Shown here piece after piece: positions 61,200 through 64,000 of a DNA stretch of 64,000 bases. Numbering within the stretch: the first letter of the stretch is position 1; every line of letters begins with the position of its first letter. This DNA is from Sympetrum striolatum. Taxonomy: Eukaryota; Arthropoda; Insecta; Odonata; Libellulidae. The translations under genes and the position numbers were made by a program. Under the pieces are notes generated by a model. The model searched no databases. It had not been told where the DNA came from and saw nothing but the letters and a program-made list of their open reading frames with translations. The stretch covers positions 37,828,943-37,892,942 of the forward strand of contig OX388347.1 of NCBI GenBank assembly GCA_947579665.1. The letters are read 5' to 3'.

Positions 61200-61740
61200 T
61201 CGCACAATTTTTATATCGCTTCCTTGATATGTCTCACGTTTAATTTCGGAATTCTCGGAAAACGGATGCCTCGTCGTTTAAAATACCTTCCGTTCAAGTT
61301 GACTCTATTTATTCTCTCAGCCGTCTCCAAAGTTCTTTCGCAGTTTTCTGCGTCGAGAGACGAACTCAAAGTTATTACCGCACTCTTAAACATATCCGAA
61401 GTCTATTTTTTTATATCCCCACGAGGAGAGGTCACCTCTTAAATCTCAGAGTCTCGACGCGAGTCAACTCGCTTTATTCTCTGCCGCGATCTAAATTTCT
61501 CGGGAGCAAAACCTAAATTACTCGAGACAAATTGATTCGGCCGAAATCCCCATTTGTTTCCCGGAACGCCATGGAGAAATGCTTCGACTATGCATCTAAT
61601 TCACTTTCGCCTTCCTCGCGATTTGTCTCGCTTCCCTTCATCCTCGCTCGTTCGTATTTCTTTGCTCCCCTTCCGTTGATTCGTCATCTGCGTTTCTTCT
61701 CTCTTCGTCCTCTGCTAATACAGCGATAGAATTTTTTTCC
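61200..61740. other. GC-richer island
   Basis: Moderately GC- and CpG-rich, with CT-rich plus-strand text after 61590. Frames on both strands overlap (61211-61393 minus, 61224-61442 plus, 61532-61729 plus) and none is recognised. This is the last of the series. Confidence 0.3.
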
Positions 61741-61790
61741 TCTGTCCTTGTTTATCAAATAACTGAGCATCTTTGTCTCAGTTGACATTA

Positions 61791-62116
61791 TGCTAGACCA
61801 GGGGTCTCCAAACGTTTCAGCCCGAGCGCCGTATTAACTATCAAACAGCAGTTTGGGGACCGAATGCACACTCGAGGTCCAAATAAAAACATTGACTTTG
61901 TTTTTAATTATTAATTTAATATTATATATAATAATTATTCTATTTTAATTCGGTAAAAACGTTACGTACTCGTAAGAGGCGGCTGATCTTTGCAGGATAC
62001 ACGTAAATTTCCGTGATTCTTATCCGTAGATAAAAAGGTCCCGACGGGCTAGAGGTGAGGGCCTCGCGGGCCGCATTTGGCCCGCGGGCTGTAGTTTGGA
62101 GACCCCTGTGCTAGAT
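61791..62116. mobile_element. hAT-type miniature transposon (MITE), 310 bp, with target duplications
   Basis: The element proper is 61799-62108. It begins CAGGGGTCTCCAAAC and ends with the exact complement, GTTTGGAGACCCCTG. The flanks are TGCTAGAC (61791-61798) and TGCTAGAT (62109-62116), an 8-bp target duplication with one mismatch. The subterminal GGGCCGCATTTGGCCCGCGG text and the CAGGGGT termini are hallmarks of hAT non-autonomous elements. The centre is AT-rich and non-coding. The perfect 15-bp ends and nearly intact duplication suggest a younger insertion than the SINEs nearby. Confidence 0.85.
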
Positions 62117-63169
62117 AGTAGAGGTAGTTGCGTGTTAGAAGAGGTCTTACTGGGAGCATTACCTCATGTTTGAGGATACATATCCTGGATTTAGACTAAG
62201 GTAGACTTTAACTAACTTAAGAATGTAACCCCTTAGCTGAGCATCTAATTTACGATTAAACGTTACAGAATAACTAAATAATTACAGATTTATTGCGGAA
62301 ATCAGTTATTGAATGATATTAGAAAAAATTGTGCTCTTCCCGCAAAAGGTGGAACGATTTCAAATAGTACCTTCTTTCCACGTGGAAAAAGTACATTTTT
62401 TCATGTTTATTTCCATCAAATTCAGGAAATTGTCGAAAGATCAATTATAACCTGTTTATAGAGCAGCGCTTACGATAAAATTGACAGCTTATGGCCAATG
62501 TTAATGTAGAACATCAACAAACAGAAGACTAAAGCATATGGAAAAAAATTTACAGAGTGTCTCATTTTAAAAATAAACTGTTATATATTGGCATGCACTT
62601 ACACAAACCTCTTACCAATTCTTACCTCTCTTAATCCTTACCTCTCTCAGCAATTCTTGAGAGTATACTTGTCTGGACAGGAAATTAGCTACTGAGCGGA
62701 AGCCATAATCTTTCGATTTCACTACGCATAGGTATGTAAAATGTCGTTAATCTTAAATTAAAAAAAGAGAGATGAATCCATCTCCTTGACGTTTTATGGA
62801 AGGTTTCTTTAATGAAAGAGTTCCTGCGGCAACCATGATAAGTCTTCACTGCCGTAAATTTAAAACGAGCCAAATAATTCTATCATTTTTCTATTAATTT
62901 TCTTAGATATCATCGTAACGAAAACTTGACTGATTATTATGATATAACTTTGTGAAATTCAGTCAAAAGAGATTCGTAAAGCTTACAGAAATCTCACAGA
63001 ATGCCTGAACTGTATATTCTATGAATATCAATTATCAGTTTATTGAGATAGATGAGCCTTATTTTACTCATATAAATCTTATAATGCCTCTTAAATTTTC
63101 AAACATTGAGTAGTACATTTACAACTGAAAGTAATCTTTGATTCCATCATAAACTCTATTACTAGTCTA
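62117..63169. other. AT-rich DNA, no gene seen
   Basis: AT-rich, with only a short unrecognised minus-strand frame at 62685-62873. Confidence 0.45.
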
Positions 63170-63231
63170 ATACTAATAACTCAGCAGAAAAGAATAATAA
63201 TTATTATTCTTTTCTGCTGAGTTATTAGTAT
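63170..63231. repeat. Perfect 62-bp palindrome without spacer
   Basis: The centre lies between 63200 and 63201 (AATAATAATTATTATT). Both 31-bp arms match at every position, from ATACTAATAACTCAGCAG outwards on the left to CTGCTGAGTTATTAGTAT on the right. A spacerless perfect palindrome of this length is unstable in most cloning hosts and rarely persists by drift. It may come from a recent fold-back copying event, or from an end-joined inverted repeat of a small element. It is too AT-rich to resemble a transcription terminator. Confidence 0.9.
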
Positions 63232-64000
63232 GAGTGGGAAAGATAAATTAAAGAGATAGTGCTTCAGTTATACTAAGTATTGTCAAATTTGGCATTGATT
63301 GTGAAACTAAGAATTCTCCAAGGTGTAAAGTAAAAGCATGTACGCAGGAAATATAGATGCCAACAATTCCCATAAGCAATAGACTCGCTTTCATCTTAAA
63401 AATCATATCGTTCCAAATCAATGCTAAGTTGTACCTGAATCAGCGAAATGAAGCTTTCAAATTAGCTTCTCTTGGTGTTTCAAGGCAATACATGGCAATA
63501 AGCAGAATGATTGCCTTCGGCGGAGTTTCCATTGATCTAAATTACTGCGAGAATTCAGAACGGTAAAGGGGCATTTTCAAATATGTTGTCTTTGAAAATG
63601 CCAGATTAGATCGTTGCTTTTTTGCACGGAAATCGAAAATTTTTATGGAGTTAAAATAAAATGCTATTAATGTAAAACCCTGCTTAATTAGAAAGGTTAG
63701 TTATGGAGGCTCTCAGCAAAATTAACGCTGAATCTTTCCAATCCCCTTACTTCAAAATGATGGAAAAGAATGATTAAAATATCTTTAGAATCAGATGGCA
63801 ATTAAATATTTTGTCTTAGTACTGCTTGATTTAACTTTTTGGGAACAGGCACGCTATTGCATCCAGATATAGTATATTTTCTTATAAGCACCCCTAGTAA
63901 AAAATAAATATTATCATTATTAATAAAAAATATATCTTATATCTATGAAATCCAGAGTGAACAAGAAGATGAAAATCCTAAACTAAAATCTCTTCTCTTT
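63232..64000. other. AT-rich DNA to the window end, no gene seen
   Basis: The 69-codon frame at 63357-63566 has no recognisable features. No repeat or element was seen up to the end of the window. Confidence 0.45.

Overview
The window looks like non-coding eukaryotic DNA, most likely from an arthropod. It is AT-rich, has no operon structure, and no open reading frame reads as a conserved protein. It does hold many decayed eukaryotic transposable elements: tRNA-derived SINEs, LINE tails with TTA repeats, hAT-type miniature elements with 8-bp target duplications, and reverse-transcriptase fragments. The arthropod call is an inference from the element types and base composition; the species cannot be read from the sequence. 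The window fits a very large intron or an intergenic interval.

The only piece that looks like part of a host gene is a 59-bp candidate exon at 2181-2239 (+), which has a good acceptor and a consensus donor. A weaker candidate on the other strand (59455-59496) and a 66-codon stop-free stretch at 57486-57686 are also recorded. No complete gene was recognised.

Layout. 1-9.2 kb: AT-rich DNA with two SINE copies, the candidate exon and a 2.17-kb DNA transposon (5589-7761). The transposon holds a perfect 48-bp-arm palindrome and a series of tRNA box B-like motifs. 9.2-20.1 kb: two GC-rich islands, a LINE 3' end, a SINE and a degenerate reverse-transcriptase-like fragment. 20.7-21.1 kb: a hAT-type miniature element. 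25.2-29.1 kb: a long GC-rich, GAGA-rich island, then a repeat with tandem units of about 175-180 bp. 31.8-33.3 kb: a reverse-transcriptase fragment with a YADD motif and a wobble-paired hairpin. 35-61.7 kb: a series of GC-rich islands 2-3 kb apart, separated by AT-rich DNA that carries a second LINE 3' end, more SINEs and two foldback elements. One foldback (53017-53137) contains a hammerhead-like inner hairpin. 61.8-64 kb: a second hAT-type element and a perfect spacerless 62-bp palindrome.

The most useful leads are the two perfect palindromes, the 53.0-kb foldback, the box B series in the 5.6-7.8-kb transposon, and the spaced GC-rich islands, which may be regulatory elements of a neighbouring gene. 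All GC statements are by eye, and none of the family assignments could be tested by search.
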